From positions 1,488,882 to 1,552,881 of the forward strand of contig NZ_KV880638.1 of the NCBI RefSeq assembly GCF_001907695.1: a stretch of DNA of 64,000 nt. Direction: 5' to 3'. Positions 33,296-42,220 of the stretch are shown piece by piece. The stretch comes from Thalassospira sp. TSL5-1 (GTDB taxonomy: Bacteria; Pseudomonadota; Alphaproteobacteria; Rhodospirillales; Thalassospiraceae). Within the stretch, counting starts at the first letter, position 1, and every line of letters begins with the position of its first letter. The notes below the pieces were generated by a model, which did no database searches, was not told where the DNA came from, and worked only from the letters and a program-made list of their open reading frames with translations. Both the position numbers and the translations under genes were made by a program.

Positions 33296-34210
33296 CTAAT
33301 TGGCGGGTTTGGGCTTGTCGGGAACATCACCTAGAAAATCCACCAGGCTGACCTGGCCGCTGCCGCGCCGCAACGGTTTGGGCTGGCTTTCATCCGGGGC
33401 CCAGGCCGTCAGATAAACCACCTGAAAGGTGGCATTGATGCGGCCATCGGGGCGGGCGTGGCGTTCATGGTAAATGGCGGCTGCACGCGCCAGCGTTGAT
33501 GCCCTGGTAAATTTTTTGCTGCGTTTTAAAATCAGGTTGCTTTCGCCCATGCCTGATAAATCCCGCATCAGTTTCAGGGCGTCGGGGTAATCCACCGTGA
33601 TTTCATCAATATCCACCACCGGCAGGGCAAAGCCGCTGCGCTGAAGCAGGGCCCCGGCATCGCGCACATCGATAAAGGGCGAAACGCGGGGCGAAACGCC
33701 GCCTTCTTCTTCGGCCTCTGCGGTCATTAAGGCGTCGCGCAAATCCTTCAGGGTTTCGCCCCCCAGCATCGATGCCAAAAAGAACCCGTCGGGTTTTAAG
33801 GCCTGGCGTGCCTGTATCAGCATACCGGGCAAATCATTCACCCAATGCAGCGACAGGTTCGATAAAATCAGATCCAGCGACCCATGCGCAAAGGGTAAAA
33901 ATTCCTCGTCTGCGACCAGGGTGGGGCGCTTTGGCAGCTTGGCTTGCGCATTGCGGGCATATTTAAACGATATGTCAGACTGAAAAAGTGTTTCAATGCC
34001 ACCGCGCTTGCCCACAATCTGGCCCAGCTCGCCACTATGGCAGCCAAGGTCGAGTGCGATGGGGAATTTGCGGGTGGTATCATCCAGCCTGTCTGCCAGC
34101 CGTTCGGCGGTTTCGGCAAACAGAAAATTGTAATCCTGTGACCGTGTTGCCGCGCGGTCGCGGCGCAGCTTTAAAAGACGGCGATCAAACACCGTGATCG
34201 GATCGCTCAT
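33296..34210 (-). CDS. SAM-dependent methyltransferase, BioC/NDUFAF5-like
   Basis: 304 residues from the ATG at 34210, with GGAG six bases upstream; the upstream frame extension has no support. The SAM-binding motif is ALDLGCHSGELGQIVGKRG, followed by LSNLSLHWVNDLPGMLIQARQALKPDGFFLASMLGG, the typical end of a class I fold. The domain order FDRRLLKLRRDRAA at the N-terminus is typical of alphaproteobacterial relatives of mitochondrial NDUFAF5 and of BioC. Its exact substrate is unknown. It diverges from comF. Confidence 0.8.
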   Translation of the reverse strand: MSDPITVFDRRLLKLRRDRAATRSQDYNFLFAETAERLADRLDDTTRKFPIALDLGCHSGELGQIVGKRGGIETLFQSDISFKYARNAQAKLPKRPTLVADEEFLPFAHGSLDLILSNLSLHWVNDLPGMLIQARQALKPDGFFLASMLGGETLKDLRDALMTAEAEEEGGVSPRVSPFIDVRDAGALLQRSGFALPVVDIDEITVDYPDALKLMRDLSGMGESNLILKRSKKFTRASTLARAAAIYHERHARPDGRINATFQVVYLTAWAPDESQPKPLRRGSGQVSLVDFLGDVPDKPKPAN

Positions 34211-34374
34211 TGCGGGCTCCGTTATGCGGGAATTGCCATGTTGGCCCCTTAAATAGACCGGCCCGCCTATTGGTGCAATGATCATCCCAACGCACCGGCC
34301 CTGCAAGCCCGTTTGGGCGGCAGGACCGTGACGAATGAAAAGCCAATACGAATAATTGTGATGCGTCATCACCC

Positions 34375-35349
34375 GTGCTTAACTGTGCCAGTAGGGACCA
34401 GTTGGGATGTGAGAAACATAGGGCGCATAAATACAGGGCAGGTCGCATTTTGGGGAAGATCACGACAGGCAAAGCGGATAATCGCGTGTTACGGCGGCTT
34501 GGCCTGGTTGCCTGGCAGGCGGTTTTGCGCGGGTTGTTACCGGCGCGGTGTGGCGGGTGCGGCGCAATTGGCGATGTGCCCCATGCCCTGTGTGCCAATT
34601 GCTGGTCGGCCCTGCGTTTTGTCGCCCCGCCTTTTTGTGCCTGTTGCGGCTATCCGTTTGAATTGATGCCGTCTGAAATGCTGTCGTCTGATTATGAGGA
34701 TGGCGAAGATGATGAGCGGGATGTGAACCACCAGGCCGATATGTTTGGCGGGGCCATAAAGGCGCGCGACCAAATCGCCACAGGGGTGGATTACGGCAAG
34801 GGTGTTTTGTGTGGCCCGTGCCTGCGCCATATTCCGCCTTATGACCGCGCCCGGGCGGCCCTGATTTATGATGATGGCAGCCGGGATTATATTTTACGTT
34901 ACAAACATGGCGACCGCACCGATTTAACCCCGCTTCTGGCCCGCTGGATGTGGCAGGCCGGGCTGGATTACTGGGAAAATGCCAGCCTTTTGGTGCCGGT
35001 GCCACTGCATCGCAGCCGGTTATTGATGCGGCGTTATAACCAGTCGGGCCTGTTGGCGGCGGCCCTGTCGCGCCAGACCGGCATTGCATTTGCGCCGGAT
35101 TTGATCACGCGCAAACGCAAAACCCGCAGTCTGGCAGGGCTGGGCCGTGCATCGCGCCAGCGCGAGGTGCAGGGGGCCTTTGCTGTGTCAGACCGGCGAG
35201 CAGAAAAATATCAGCTGAAGGGGGCCAAGGTGGTGTTGGTCGATGATGTTTTAACCACCGGGGCGACGGCAGCGGCCTGTGCGCGGGCGTTAAAACGGGC
35301 CGGAGCCATGCAGGTGGACCTGATCACAATTGCGCGGGTCATACGCTGA
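34375..35349 (+). CDS. ComF-family phosphoribosyltransferase-like protein
   Basis: Up to 324 residues; the start is uncertain. GTG at 34375 gives the longest frame, TTG at 34402 has AGGG five bases upstream, and TTG at 34450 or GTG at 34486 are possible; the conserved part begins near residue 39. A zinc-ribbon-like set of Cys pairs (CGGCG, CANCW, CACCG, CGPCL) is followed by the PRTase domain: LVPVPLHRSRLLMRRYNQS and VVLVDDVLTTGATAAACARAL. An acidic insert (DYEDGEDDERD) splits the zinc region. ComF proteins are linked to natural transformation and DNA uptake. Confidence 0.85.
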   Translation: MLNCASRDQLGCEKHRAHKYRAGRILGKITTGKADNRVLRRLGLVAWQAVLRGLLPARCGGCGAIGDVPHALCANCWSALRFVAPPFCACCGYPFELMPSEMLSSDYEDGEDDERDVNHQADMFGGAIKARDQIATGVDYGKGVLCGPCLRHIPPYDRARAALIYDDGSRDYILRYKHGDRTDLTPLLARWMWQAGLDYWENASLLVPVPLHRSRLLMRRYNQSGLLAAALSRQTGIAFAPDLITRKRKTRSLAGLGRASRQREVQGAFAVSDRRAEKYQLKGAKVVLVDDVLTTGATAAACARALKRAGAMQVDLITIARVIR

Positions 35350-35430
35350 CGAATTCAAAATTATCTGTTATATAGCCTGTAACAACGGGATTTTCCGGGT
35401 CAGGAACCCGCAAGAGAAGGATATGAACAC

Positions 35431-35688
35431 ATGGCAAAAGTTGAAGTTTACGCAACCGAATGGTGCCCCTATTGCAAGCGTGCCCGCAAGCTTCTGGACG
35501 AGAAGAATGCGGCCTATGAAGTCATCGATGTGATGATGGAACCGCGCCGCAAAAAGGAAATGATGGATCGTGCCGGTGGCCGCACCAGTGTGCCGCAGAT
35601 TTTTATTGATGGTGAGCATATTGGCGGCTGCGATGAATTGATGGCCCTTAACGCCAAAGGCGGGCTGGACCCGCTGCTGTCGGCCTGA
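35431..35688 (+). CDS. grxC: Glutaredoxin 3 type
   Basis: 85 residues, the usual size. The active site is WCPYCKRAR, followed by TSVPQIFIDGEHIGGCDEL, which carries the cis-Pro and the glutathione-binding GG. It reduces protein and glutathione-mixed disulfides in the cytoplasm. It follows comF by 81 bp; GAGAAGGAT lies before the ATG. Confidence 0.93.
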   Translation: MAKVEVYATEWCPYCKRARKLLDEKNAAYEVIDVMMEPRRKKEMMDRAGGRTSVPQIFIDGEHIGGCDELMALNAKGGLDPLLSA

Positions 35689-35708
35689 TTACCAGACACG
35701 GTTTACCG

Positions 35709-35753
35709 AAAAAGGGCGGTTTCGCATCGGGCGGGCCGCCCTTTTTGTTTTTT
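35709..35753 (+). terminator. Intrinsic terminator after grxC
   Basis: AAAAAGGGCGG (35709-35719) pairs with CCGCCCTTTTT (35736-35746), then GTTTTTTG follows. It separates grxC from the nitrilase gene on the same strand. Confidence 0.85.
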
Positions 35754-35830
35754 GCCTTTCACCGGCCCCATTGGCGACATAACCTGAAACGATAATGTCA
35801 CTTCGGCTGGCCGAAAAAGGAGAAACGACC

Positions 35831-36658
35831 ATGACACGTTTTATTGCCGCCTGTGTGCAGGTAAATAGCCGCGATAACATGGAGGACAATCTGGCCAGGG
35901 CCGCGATTTATGCCCGTGATGCCCATGCCGCAGGGGCCCGCCTGATCAGCTTTCCCGAAAATGTGTCGATGATGTCCTTTGGTGGGGAAAAGGTGCGTGC
36001 CGCCGCCTTTGCCGAAGATGACCATCCGGCGCTGGCGTTTTTTAAGGATCTGGCTACCGAGCTTGAAAGCACGCTGGTTGTGGGGTCGCTTCATGTTAGC
36101 GTGCCGGGTGAAGACCGGGTTGCCAACCGCTGTTATGTGATTGGCCCGAACGGGCAGGTGATGACATCTTACGATAAAATCCACATGTTTGATGTGGACC
36201 TTGCCAATGGGGAATCGTACCGCGAAAGCAAAACCTTCCGCCCCGGCGATGCCGCCCGTTTGGTGGAATCCAGACAGGCCAAAATCGGACTTTCCATTTG
36301 TTATGATGTGCGCTTTCCGCACCTGTTTCGCGATTATGCCAAGGCCGGGGCGGAGATTTTGACCGTCCCCGCCGCCTTTACCCGCACTACCGGGCAGGCG
36401 CACTGGCATACATTATTGCGCGCCCGTGCGATTGAAACCGGCTGTTTTGTCATTGCCGCCGCCCAATGTGGCGATCATCCCGGCGACCGGCAAACATTCG
36501 GCCATTCCCTGATTATCGACCCCTGGGGCGTGGTGCTGGCCGATGGCGGTGCCGAACCGGGATTCATCACCGCCGAGATTGACCTTGAGCGAGTCAAGGA
36601 AGTCCGCGCGATGGTACCTTCGTTGAAGAACGACCACGCCTATCGTCCGGTGAGTTGA
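35831..36658 (+). CDS. Carbon-nitrogen hydrolase, nitrilase superfamily (Nit2/NIT-like)
   Basis: 275 residues from the ATG at 35831, preceded by AAGGAG eight bases away. The catalytic triad is visible: Glu in SFPENVSMM, Lys in TSYDKIHMFDVDL and Cys in GLSICYDVRFP. YDKIHMFDVDL and the length fit the Nit2/omega-amidase or deaminated-glutathione amidase branch rather than plant nitrilases. Placement after grxC fits a glutathione-related role, but that is inference. Confidence 0.87.
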   Translation: MTRFIAACVQVNSRDNMEDNLARAAIYARDAHAAGARLISFPENVSMMSFGGEKVRAAAFAEDDHPALAFFKDLATELESTLVVGSLHVSVPGEDRVANRCYVIGPNGQVMTSYDKIHMFDVDLANGESYRESKTFRPGDAARLVESRQAKIGLSICYDVRFPHLFRDYAKAGAEILTVPAAFTRTTGQAHWHTLLRARAIETGCFVIAAAQCGDHPGDRQTFGHSLIIDPWGVVLADGGAEPGFITAEIDLERVKEVRAMVPSLKNDHAYRPVS

Positions 36659-36680
36659 TATCGCGTTCGGTGTGTAAAAT

Positions 36681-36714
36681 TAAAAAGGACCGGGTTGGAT
36701 GCCGGTCCTTTTTA
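36681..36714. terminator. Bidirectional intrinsic terminator
   Basis: A perfect 13-bp stem (AAAAAGGACCGG with CCGGTCCTTTTT, plus one outer T-A pair) around an eight-base loop. It ends the nitrilase gene on the plus strand and the ABC permease gene on the minus strand. Confidence 0.92.
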
Positions 36715-36741
36715 GTAAATAGATTGCGGTGCGCTGGTAAT

Positions 36742-38088
36742 TTAACTGCCGCGCAGCGCATCGACCACTGGTTTGCGATAGAGCATGAAGGCGGGCACCA
36801 GGGCCAGGGCAAAGCCGATCAGGATGAAGCCTGCGGCCAAGGTCAGTTCGGGCGCGGCGATGGTGGCGCGCATGGCCATGCCGGTTTCGGCGGTAAAGGC
36901 CTGCGAGACCGCCTGTGCCACTGCCCAGCCCATAGCAAGGCCAATGGCGGCCCCAAATACCACAAGGGTTGCGACATAAAGCCAGATCGAGCCGAAAATA
37001 TAGGATTTTGGTGCGCCCAAGGCCCGCAAAACAGCAAACTGTTTGCGGTATATTTGCATTAGGGCCAAAACGGCGGCCAAAATCGCGGCAACCACCAGCG
37101 CCTGGGTGCCCAGCGCCATCCAGCGCATGACCGTACCTGCATTGCCGAGCATTTCATACATTTCAACCAGCACTTCGGCGGGAAAAAAGGCCATGCTGTG
37201 ATCGGTGCGGTAGCTTGAGCGCAGGCTATAGGCCCCAGCGACGGTTTTGGGATGCACCACCATTGCCGGAACACCGGGCAGGTCTACCCCGTCAAAGGGC
37301 GGGCCGAGTTTTACTGCATGGTCGGGGTGGTCTTCGTCATGGTCGTGCTCATGCTCATCGGCATGTTCATCGTGATGTGCGGCGTCGTGGTCCTCATCAT
37401 GGTCATGATCGGCAGTGGCGACTGCGCTGGCATCATGATCATGGTCTTCATGGTCTTCATCCTCCGCATGGCCGGTGGAGAGGGAATGAACCTCCCATAC
37501 CTGTTCGACCGGGACGATAATGGCGCTATCCCAAGGGGTTCCGGTGGCGTGCATGCGGCCAACCACACGGATGTTAACGCCGTGATGATGGTGTTCTTCG
37601 GCCTCGATACCGTGGCCGTGGGCGGGTTCAAAGCTGTCGCCAATTTCCAGCGGCACGGCAACGCCGATCACGGCTTCTTCGTGGTCAGCAAACATGCTGC
37701 CATCTTTAAGGCCGCCGGAAAGATAATCGATGAATTGCGCGGTGGAACCGATAATGCTGTGATCGCGCCAGGAATCACCAAAGGCCAGCGGGGCGGCAAA
37801 ATCCACCCGGTCATCGGAAAGCAGTTTGGACCAGATCGGCCCTTCGAGCAGATTGACTGCCGAGGGGCGCAGAAAGATCGTATTCATGACAATGTCGGTC
37901 TGGCTGCCGGGTGCGGCGACAAGAATGTCGAATTTGTCGGCCGCATGGGCACTGCCCTGGCGCAGGGCGCGTTCCTGCGCGGTAATGCCCACACCAATTG
38001 CCACGGCAACCGCGATCAGGGCGACAAACAGCAGGTTCATCACCCAATGTCGGCGCAGGCTGGCAAAAACAATCGGAAACGGGTTCAT
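36742..38088 (-). CDS. FtsX/MacB-like ABC permease with a His/Asp-rich loop
   Basis: 448 residues. One membrane helix near residues 17-35 is followed by a large periplasmic domain and three helices after residue 330 (TQALVVAAILAAVLALMQIY, SYIFGSIWLYVATLVVFGAAIGLAMGW, AAGFILIGFALALVPAFMLY), as in FtsX/MacB permeases. The periplasmic domain has two metal-binding-looking stretches: HGHG...HHHH at residues 157-169, and a longer run at 207-257 rich in HD pairs. It overlaps the ATPase stop by four bases. It fits the family of the Zur-linked MacB-like cluster PA4063-PA4066 of Pseudomonas; zinc is inference from that family and the loop. Confidence 0.83.
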   Translation of the reverse strand: MNPFPIVFASLRRHWVMNLLFVALIAVAVAIGVGITAQERALRQGSAHAADKFDILVAAPGSQTDIVMNTIFLRPSAVNLLEGPIWSKLLSDDRVDFAAPLAFGDSWRDHSIIGSTAQFIDYLSGGLKDGSMFADHEEAVIGVAVPLEIGDSFEPAHGHGIEAEEHHHHGVNIRVVGRMHATGTPWDSAIIVPVEQVWEVHSLSTGHAEDEDHEDHDHDASAVATADHDHDEDHDAAHHDEHADEHEHDHDEDHPDHAVKLGPPFDGVDLPGVPAMVVHPKTVAGAYSLRSSYRTDHSMAFFPAEVLVEMYEMLGNAGTVMRWMALGTQALVVAAILAAVLALMQIYRKQFAVLRALGAPKSYIFGSIWLYVATLVVFGAAIGLAMGWAVAQAVSQAFTAETGMAMRATIAAPELTLAAGFILIGFALALVPAFMLYRKPVVDALRGS

Positions 38089-38810
38089 GCGGCCTCGTTT
38101 TCAGTCAGAAGCTGACCCTTGTCGAAATGCAGGACACGCGGGCAGCGATCAATGACGGTATGGTCGTGGCTGACGATGATCAGGGTGCGGTTATTGTCGC
38201 GTGCATTGGCAAACAGAATATCGGCACAGTTTTCCGCTGCGTCCTTATCAAGGCTGGCGGTGGGTTCGTCGGCCAGCAAAATGGGCGGATCAAACAAAAG
38301 GGCCCGGGCAATGGCAACACGCTGCTGTTCGCCGCGGGACAGATTGGTCACGGAGCCGCGATTGGTTGGAACACCAACCAGGTCCAGCAGATCAGCCGCA
38401 TGTTTGCGCAAATCGGCCGGAATGCGCCAGCCATGAAACCCGGCCGGAAGCAGGACATTTTCCAGCGGCGAAAGTTCGCCGATCAGATGAAAATCCTGAA
38501 AAATGAAACCAACATGTTTGCGCCGCCAGGCATCGCAGGCCCCCTCGGACAGGGCTGTAATATCGGTTTCGCCCCAATGGATGGAGCCTTGGCTGGGCCG
38601 TAGCAGCCCGGTTAACAGATAAAGCAGCGATGATTTTCCAGAGCCCGATGGCCCGGCAACGCCCAAAATTGTGCCCGGTGCCACAGCGAGATGCGGCAGG
38701 GAAAGAATGGGGGTTTCCTGGCGGGGAAAGCGCAGGGACAGTTCGCTGATGTCAAGGGTGGGGCTGGTGCCTTTGCCCAAATTTGCGGCATCGTATGCAG
38801 GTTGTGCCAT
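38085..38810 (-). CDS. ABC transporter ATP-binding protein, MacB/LolD type
   Basis: 241 residues from the ATG at 38810. Walker A is GPSGSGKSSLLYLLTGLL, the signature LSRGEQQRVAIARALLFDP, Walker B ILLADEPTASLD and the H-loop SHDHTVID. It pairs with the permease at 36742-38088 and follows the DUF3299 gene by one base (TGACATG). The longer frame upstream falls inside that gene and is not real. The ATPase and permease probably form a mechanotransmission-type complex that acts on a periplasmic or membrane substrate. Confidence 0.87.
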   Translation of the reverse strand: MAQPAYDAANLGKGTSPTLDISELSLRFPRQETPILSLPHLAVAPGTILGVAGPSGSGKSSLLYLLTGLLRPSQGSIHWGETDITALSEGACDAWRRKHVGFIFQDFHLIGELSPLENVLLPAGFHGWRIPADLRKHAADLLDLVGVPTNRGSVTNLSRGEQQRVAIARALLFDPPILLADEPTASLDKDAAENCADILFANARDNNRTLIIVSHDHTVIDRCPRVLHFDKGQLLTENEAA

Positions 38811-38811
38811 G

Positions 38812-39255
38812 TCAGACGATCTCGAAGGTTGCATCAACCAGGCGCACCATGCTGACAAAGCCAGTATCGGCGTCTTTGGCAACACCCAGTTCAAGGACGC
38901 CGCTGGCGAGGATGGGGCGGTTGAAACGCACGGCTTCCAGTTTTTCGCGCATACGGACGAAGACAATGTCGTTGGGCCAATCGGCACTTGTTTCGCAAAA
39001 CGGGCAAACCGACATTGGCATTTTGGTCAGGACAAAGAAATTGGCATCCGCCTTGAGCGGCGGGGCCATAAAACCGGGAATGTCGATTTGTTTGCCCTGA
39101 AGGTCGCGGGCCCGCTGGGAGAATTCGTTCTGGGTTTTGTAAATGTCGCGAATTTTAAGGCTTTCGGCGGCATTTGCGGCGGTAAGGGTTCCGGTTGCAG
39201 CAAGGCCAACCAGCGCGGCGCTGCCTGTCAGGAAATGACGACGGTCAATACGCAT
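38812..39255 (-). CDS. Tat-exported DUF3299-type periplasmic protein
   Basis: 147 residues from the ATG at 39255, with GGAGGA six bases upstream. A Tat signal is visible: DRRHFLTGSAALVGLAATGTLTAANA. The mature part has KQIDIPGFMAPPLKADANFFVLTKMPMSVCPFCETSADWPNDIVFVRM, with a CPFC pair. This matches the DUF3299 family, which accompanies MacB-like ABC genes in zinc-responsive clusters of other proteobacteria. It is first of three genes that read in the same direction as phoA, separated from it by a hairpin. Confidence 0.8.
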   Translation of the reverse strand: MRIDRRHFLTGSAALVGLAATGTLTAANAAESLKIRDIYKTQNEFSQRARDLQGKQIDIPGFMAPPLKADANFFVLTKMPMSVCPFCETSADWPNDIVFVRMREKLEAVRFNRPILASGVLELGVAKDADTGFVSMVRLVDATFEIV

Positions 39256-39277
39256 GAGAATTCCTCCAAAGCAGAAA

Positions 39278-39306
39278 GCCGGTCGCACCCCGAAAGAGCG
39301 ACCGGC
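39278..39306 (-). terminator. Hairpin between phoA and the DUF3299 gene
   Basis: GCCGGTCGC (39278-39286) pairs with GCGACCGGC (39298-39306) around an 11-base loop. In the direction of phoA the stem is followed by TTTCTGCTTT, a broken T run, so termination may be partial and some phoA transcripts may read into the ABC cluster. Confidence 0.65.
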
Positions 39307-39329
39307 CTGAAAGATGACGTGTGACCGGC

Positions 39330-40817
39330 TTAGTCAGCCAGTTGTTTTTCAATCTCGGCAGCGTGATCCATCACATGATAGATCAGGTTCTGTTCAACAA
39401 CACCGTGGAATAGGTAAGCCGACGGACCAGTTGCAAAGATGGCAACATCGTCACCGGCATGGGTTTCGCTGCTCATCGGGACCAGGGCCTGCTGCAGGAA
39501 GTCCGGGTCCTGGGTATCAACGTTGGTCAGGTCGGAACGGAGTTCGTCTTTCAGGGCACCCGGGCCGTTCATGTAGCCAAGGGTGGTGTAAGGCTTGCCA
39601 TCGTCGCCTTTTTCCTCGGACAGACCGAGGATCGGGTTGCCGCGCTTGGAATAGCCGGAAATGGTCATGGTGTGGCTATGGTCGGCGGTAACGATGACCA
39701 GGGTGTCTTCGGTTTTGACCTTTGACAGCGCCATTTTGACAGCATCATTCAGCGCAACGGTATCACGCAGGGCACGATAGGCATTGCCGGCATGATGGGC
39801 ATGGTCGATACGACCGGCTTCGACCATCAGGAAGAAACCCTTGTCGTTTTGCGACAGCATGTCGATGGCTTTTTCGGTCATTTCTGCCAGGCTGGGTTCA
39901 CCACCGGCATCTTTTGCACGGTCGGCTTCATATTCCATGTGCGACCGGTCAAACAGGGCCAGAACGTGCTTTTTCTTGGCCGGGTCAATTGCCTTGAACT
40001 GTTCTTCGTTCCAGACAAACGCCCCTTCATCGCCATAACGTTTGACCCATTCGGCGGTCAGGTCGCGGCCATCGGTACGCTGGCCGGTTTTGCCCTTGTC
40101 TTCCGGGTCGGCCATTGTTTTGTCCATAAACATGCGGCGACCACCGCCAAAGGCGACTTCAAAACCGTCACCGGCGGGCCATGCAATCAACTGGCTGGCA
40201 ATGTCGGGGCAGCCGTCTTTGATGGCTTCTTCGGTCAGGTCGGCGTTGCTTTCCCAGTTGCGGTCAGCGGTGTGGGCATAAACGGCAGCCGGGGTGGCAT
40301 GGGTCAGACGGGCGGTCGAAACGATCCCGGTGGACATGCCCAGCAGCTCGGCGCGTTCAGCCAGCGAGGTGGTCGGCATTTTAAGCTGTGCGGCACAGTC
40401 TTTGCGTTTGACGTCGCCCGAAACACCGATGGTGCCGTTGTTGGATTTAACGCCGCTCATCATGGCGGATGCGGTCGGGGCGGAATCGGCGATCTGGCCG
40501 TCATTGGTGTAGGTTTTGGATAGGGCCACATTCGGGAACTGACCAAAAACCAGGCTGTTGCTTTCGCCGTCAACACCGCGCATCTGGCCTTCAAAAATGC
40601 GGGCAGCGGTGACGGTCGGAATGCTCATGCCGTCGCCAACAAACAAAATGATGTTTTTTGCCTTGTTGGTGTTGGGCTTGTCGGCCAGCTTCAGTTGCAG
40701 GTCCTGTTGTGCCTGTGTGTAGTACGGATTGTCCGCCTGCGGCAGTTTTTCGGCGGCAAAGGCAACAGTTGTGCACATGGTGCTGGCAAGGGCGGTGGCC
40801 CAAAGAACGCGTTTCAT
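39330..40817 (-). CDS. phoA: Alkaline phosphatase
   Basis: 495 residues from the ATG at 40817, with GGGGG upstream and a Sec signal ending near VAFAAEK. Metal and catalytic marks are: IILFVGDGMSIPTVTAARI (Asp), DSAPTASAMMSG with the phosphorylated Ser, EAGRIDHAHHAGNAYR, VIVTADHSHTMTISGY and SETHAGDDVAIFATGP. The enzyme hydrolyses phosphomonoesters in the periplasm and needs zinc and magnesium. A Pho box and -10 element precede it (40878-40933), so it should be induced when phosphate is low. Confidence 0.93.
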   Translation of the reverse strand: MKRVLWATALASTMCTTVAFAAEKLPQADNPYYTQAQQDLQLKLADKPNTNKAKNIILFVGDGMSIPTVTAARIFEGQMRGVDGESNSLVFGQFPNVALSKTYTNDGQIADSAPTASAMMSGVKSNNGTIGVSGDVKRKDCAAQLKMPTTSLAERAELLGMSTGIVSTARLTHATPAAVYAHTADRNWESNADLTEEAIKDGCPDIASQLIAWPAGDGFEVAFGGGRRMFMDKTMADPEDKGKTGQRTDGRDLTAEWVKRYGDEGAFVWNEEQFKAIDPAKKKHVLALFDRSHMEYEADRAKDAGGEPSLAEMTEKAIDMLSQNDKGFFLMVEAGRIDHAHHAGNAYRALRDTVALNDAVKMALSKVKTEDTLVIVTADHSHTMTISGYSKRGNPILGLSEEKGDDGKPYTTLGYMNGPGALKDELRSDLTNVDTQDPDFLQQALVPMSSETHAGDDVAIFATGPSAYLFHGVVEQNLIYHVMDHAAEIEKQLAD

Positions 40818-40877
40818 CAAATAACCCCCTTTGTGAAACTGTAAAGAGAGAACAGATCCCCCTTTATTCATGCCGGG

Positions 40878-40933
40878 ATTATAAAAACACTGTGCAACAG
40901 TTCTGTGACGGAATGGTTATCGGATCGTGACAA
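40878..40933 (-). promoter_or_regulatory. PhoB-dependent promoter of phoA: tandem 11-bp Pho box with -10
   Basis: Read on the minus strand, four units follow at 11-bp intervals: TTGTCAC, CGATAAC, CCGTCAC and CTGTTGC, each with four bases after it (40933 to 40890). A -10 TATAAT (40883-40878) comes 10 bp after the last heptamer, the distance seen in known PhoB promoters where the box replaces the -35. No other -35 is needed. TSS would be near 40871, 54 bp before the ATG. Confidence 0.7.
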
Positions 40934-41397
40934 TAAATGGCGTTATTATTCAAACATATTTCGGTATGAGTTTGAGGTGTGATTAAAGATTTTACAGATC
41001 AAAAACTGCATAAAAATCAATGAAAAAGGCGGAAATTGATAGGGAATCTGTCATGGAGGCAGCTTGTTTTTTTCCATTCAGGCCGTAGTTTGACAGTCCT
41101 TCTACAGTTTGAAAATCTGAGGGTGATTTTACGGATTTTGACGGGGGTTTGAAGGAGAGTTGAAGTGTTTGGGGTGAGTTGCTGTGAATGTTTTGGCGGG
41201 TAGGGGGTGTTTCGTGCCCCAGGGGGCCGTCAAAGAAAAAGTATGGGGGCGGTGGCGGGCGGTGATGTTGTTATTGTTTTATGTCGAAATAGCACGCTGC
41301 TTGCATGGTAGTGCTGGTCTTTTGCGATAAAATTGCCATATATCCTGTATCGTCCTTTTCGTTACAGATGTTTAACACGACCTGACCAAACACAATC
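40934..41397. other. Intergenic stretch without a recognised gene
   Basis: Between the phoA promoter and the DUF1178 gene, about 460 bp. It is more AT-rich than its surroundings at the phoA side and has a G-rich part near 41195-41260. I see no convincing ORF, palindrome or RNA gene. It probably holds the promoter of 41398-41835, but I could not define -35/-10 boxes. Confidence 0.4.
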
Positions 41398-41835
41398 ATG
41401 ATTCTGTTTCAGCTAAAATGTAACCATGACCATGAATTTGAAGGCTGGTTTCGCGATAGTGCCGCCTATGAGGAACAATCCTCTGGCGGTGAGCTTTGCT
41501 GTCCGATGTGTGGATCGGACAAGGTCGGCAAGGCCTTGATGGCACCGCGATTAAGGACATCGCGGCAAAAGGAAACCGCCGAGGAAAACCGCAAGAAGGC
41601 CGCAATTGCCGAAGCCACCCACCAGGCCCTTAACGAATTGCGCCGCCAGGTTGAAACCAATTGCGAAAATGTTGGTGCGGGCTTTGCCGAGGAAGCCCGT
41701 AAAATTCATTACGGTGAAACGGAAAAACGCGGCATTTACGGTGAAGCCACCCTCAAGGAAGCCACGGAACTGGTGGAAGAGGGGATTGATGTGCATGCCC
41801 TGCCGTGGATTGAAGACAAAACGAAGAAAAACTGA
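41398..41835 (+). CDS. DUF1178 family protein
   Basis: 145 residues. The N-terminus has the family pattern MILFQLKCNHDHEFEGWFRDSAAYEEQ, then a CPMCG pair that could bind metal with the earlier Cys/His. The C-terminal third ends with ARKIHYGETEKRGIYGEATLKEATELVEEGIDVHALPW. Function unknown; the family is widespread in Alphaproteobacteria. No strong ribosome binding site precedes the ATG. Confidence 0.85.
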   Translation: MILFQLKCNHDHEFEGWFRDSAAYEEQSSGGELCCPMCGSDKVGKALMAPRLRTSRQKETAEENRKKAAIAEATHQALNELRRQVETNCENVGAGFAEEARKIHYGETEKRGIYGEATLKEATELVEEGIDVHALPWIEDKTKKN

Positions 41836-42220
41836 CAGCGGCAAATTTGTCATCATATTTTTGCAATTTGCTGTTTGCCGGGCGGGTTTGGACCTGTTTA
41901 AAAAATAAACTGATACCATGTGAACAATGGCGGTGTTGTTCGTCGAAGGATGACTGCTGCCGTTTTGGCGCAGTTTTTGTCGATACCGGAAAACGGTTGC
42001 AGCAGTTTTACTGGCAGGATGCCTGTGCCGGTGCAAGAAACCCGCCGGTTTGGCTTTGTACCTGTGCTGGCTTCATCTGGCGTGTGTTTGTTTGGCAAAT
42101 GGGGCCTCCCCCCGCTGGACATGCGGCCGTTTTACGTGATGTCGGGCATCCTGTTTCAGGAAGCGGTATTGGTTTTTGGTTTGTGTCGTTTGCTGGCGGC
42201 AGGTGGTAGTCAGGGGCAGG
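41836..42220. other. Intergenic stretch without a recognised gene
   Basis: 385 bp between DUF1178 and the GGDEF gene. The open frames here lack family features. No terminator with a clear T run is visible after 41835. A Shine-Dalgarno-like GGGGCAGG sits at its right end. Confidence 0.4.
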
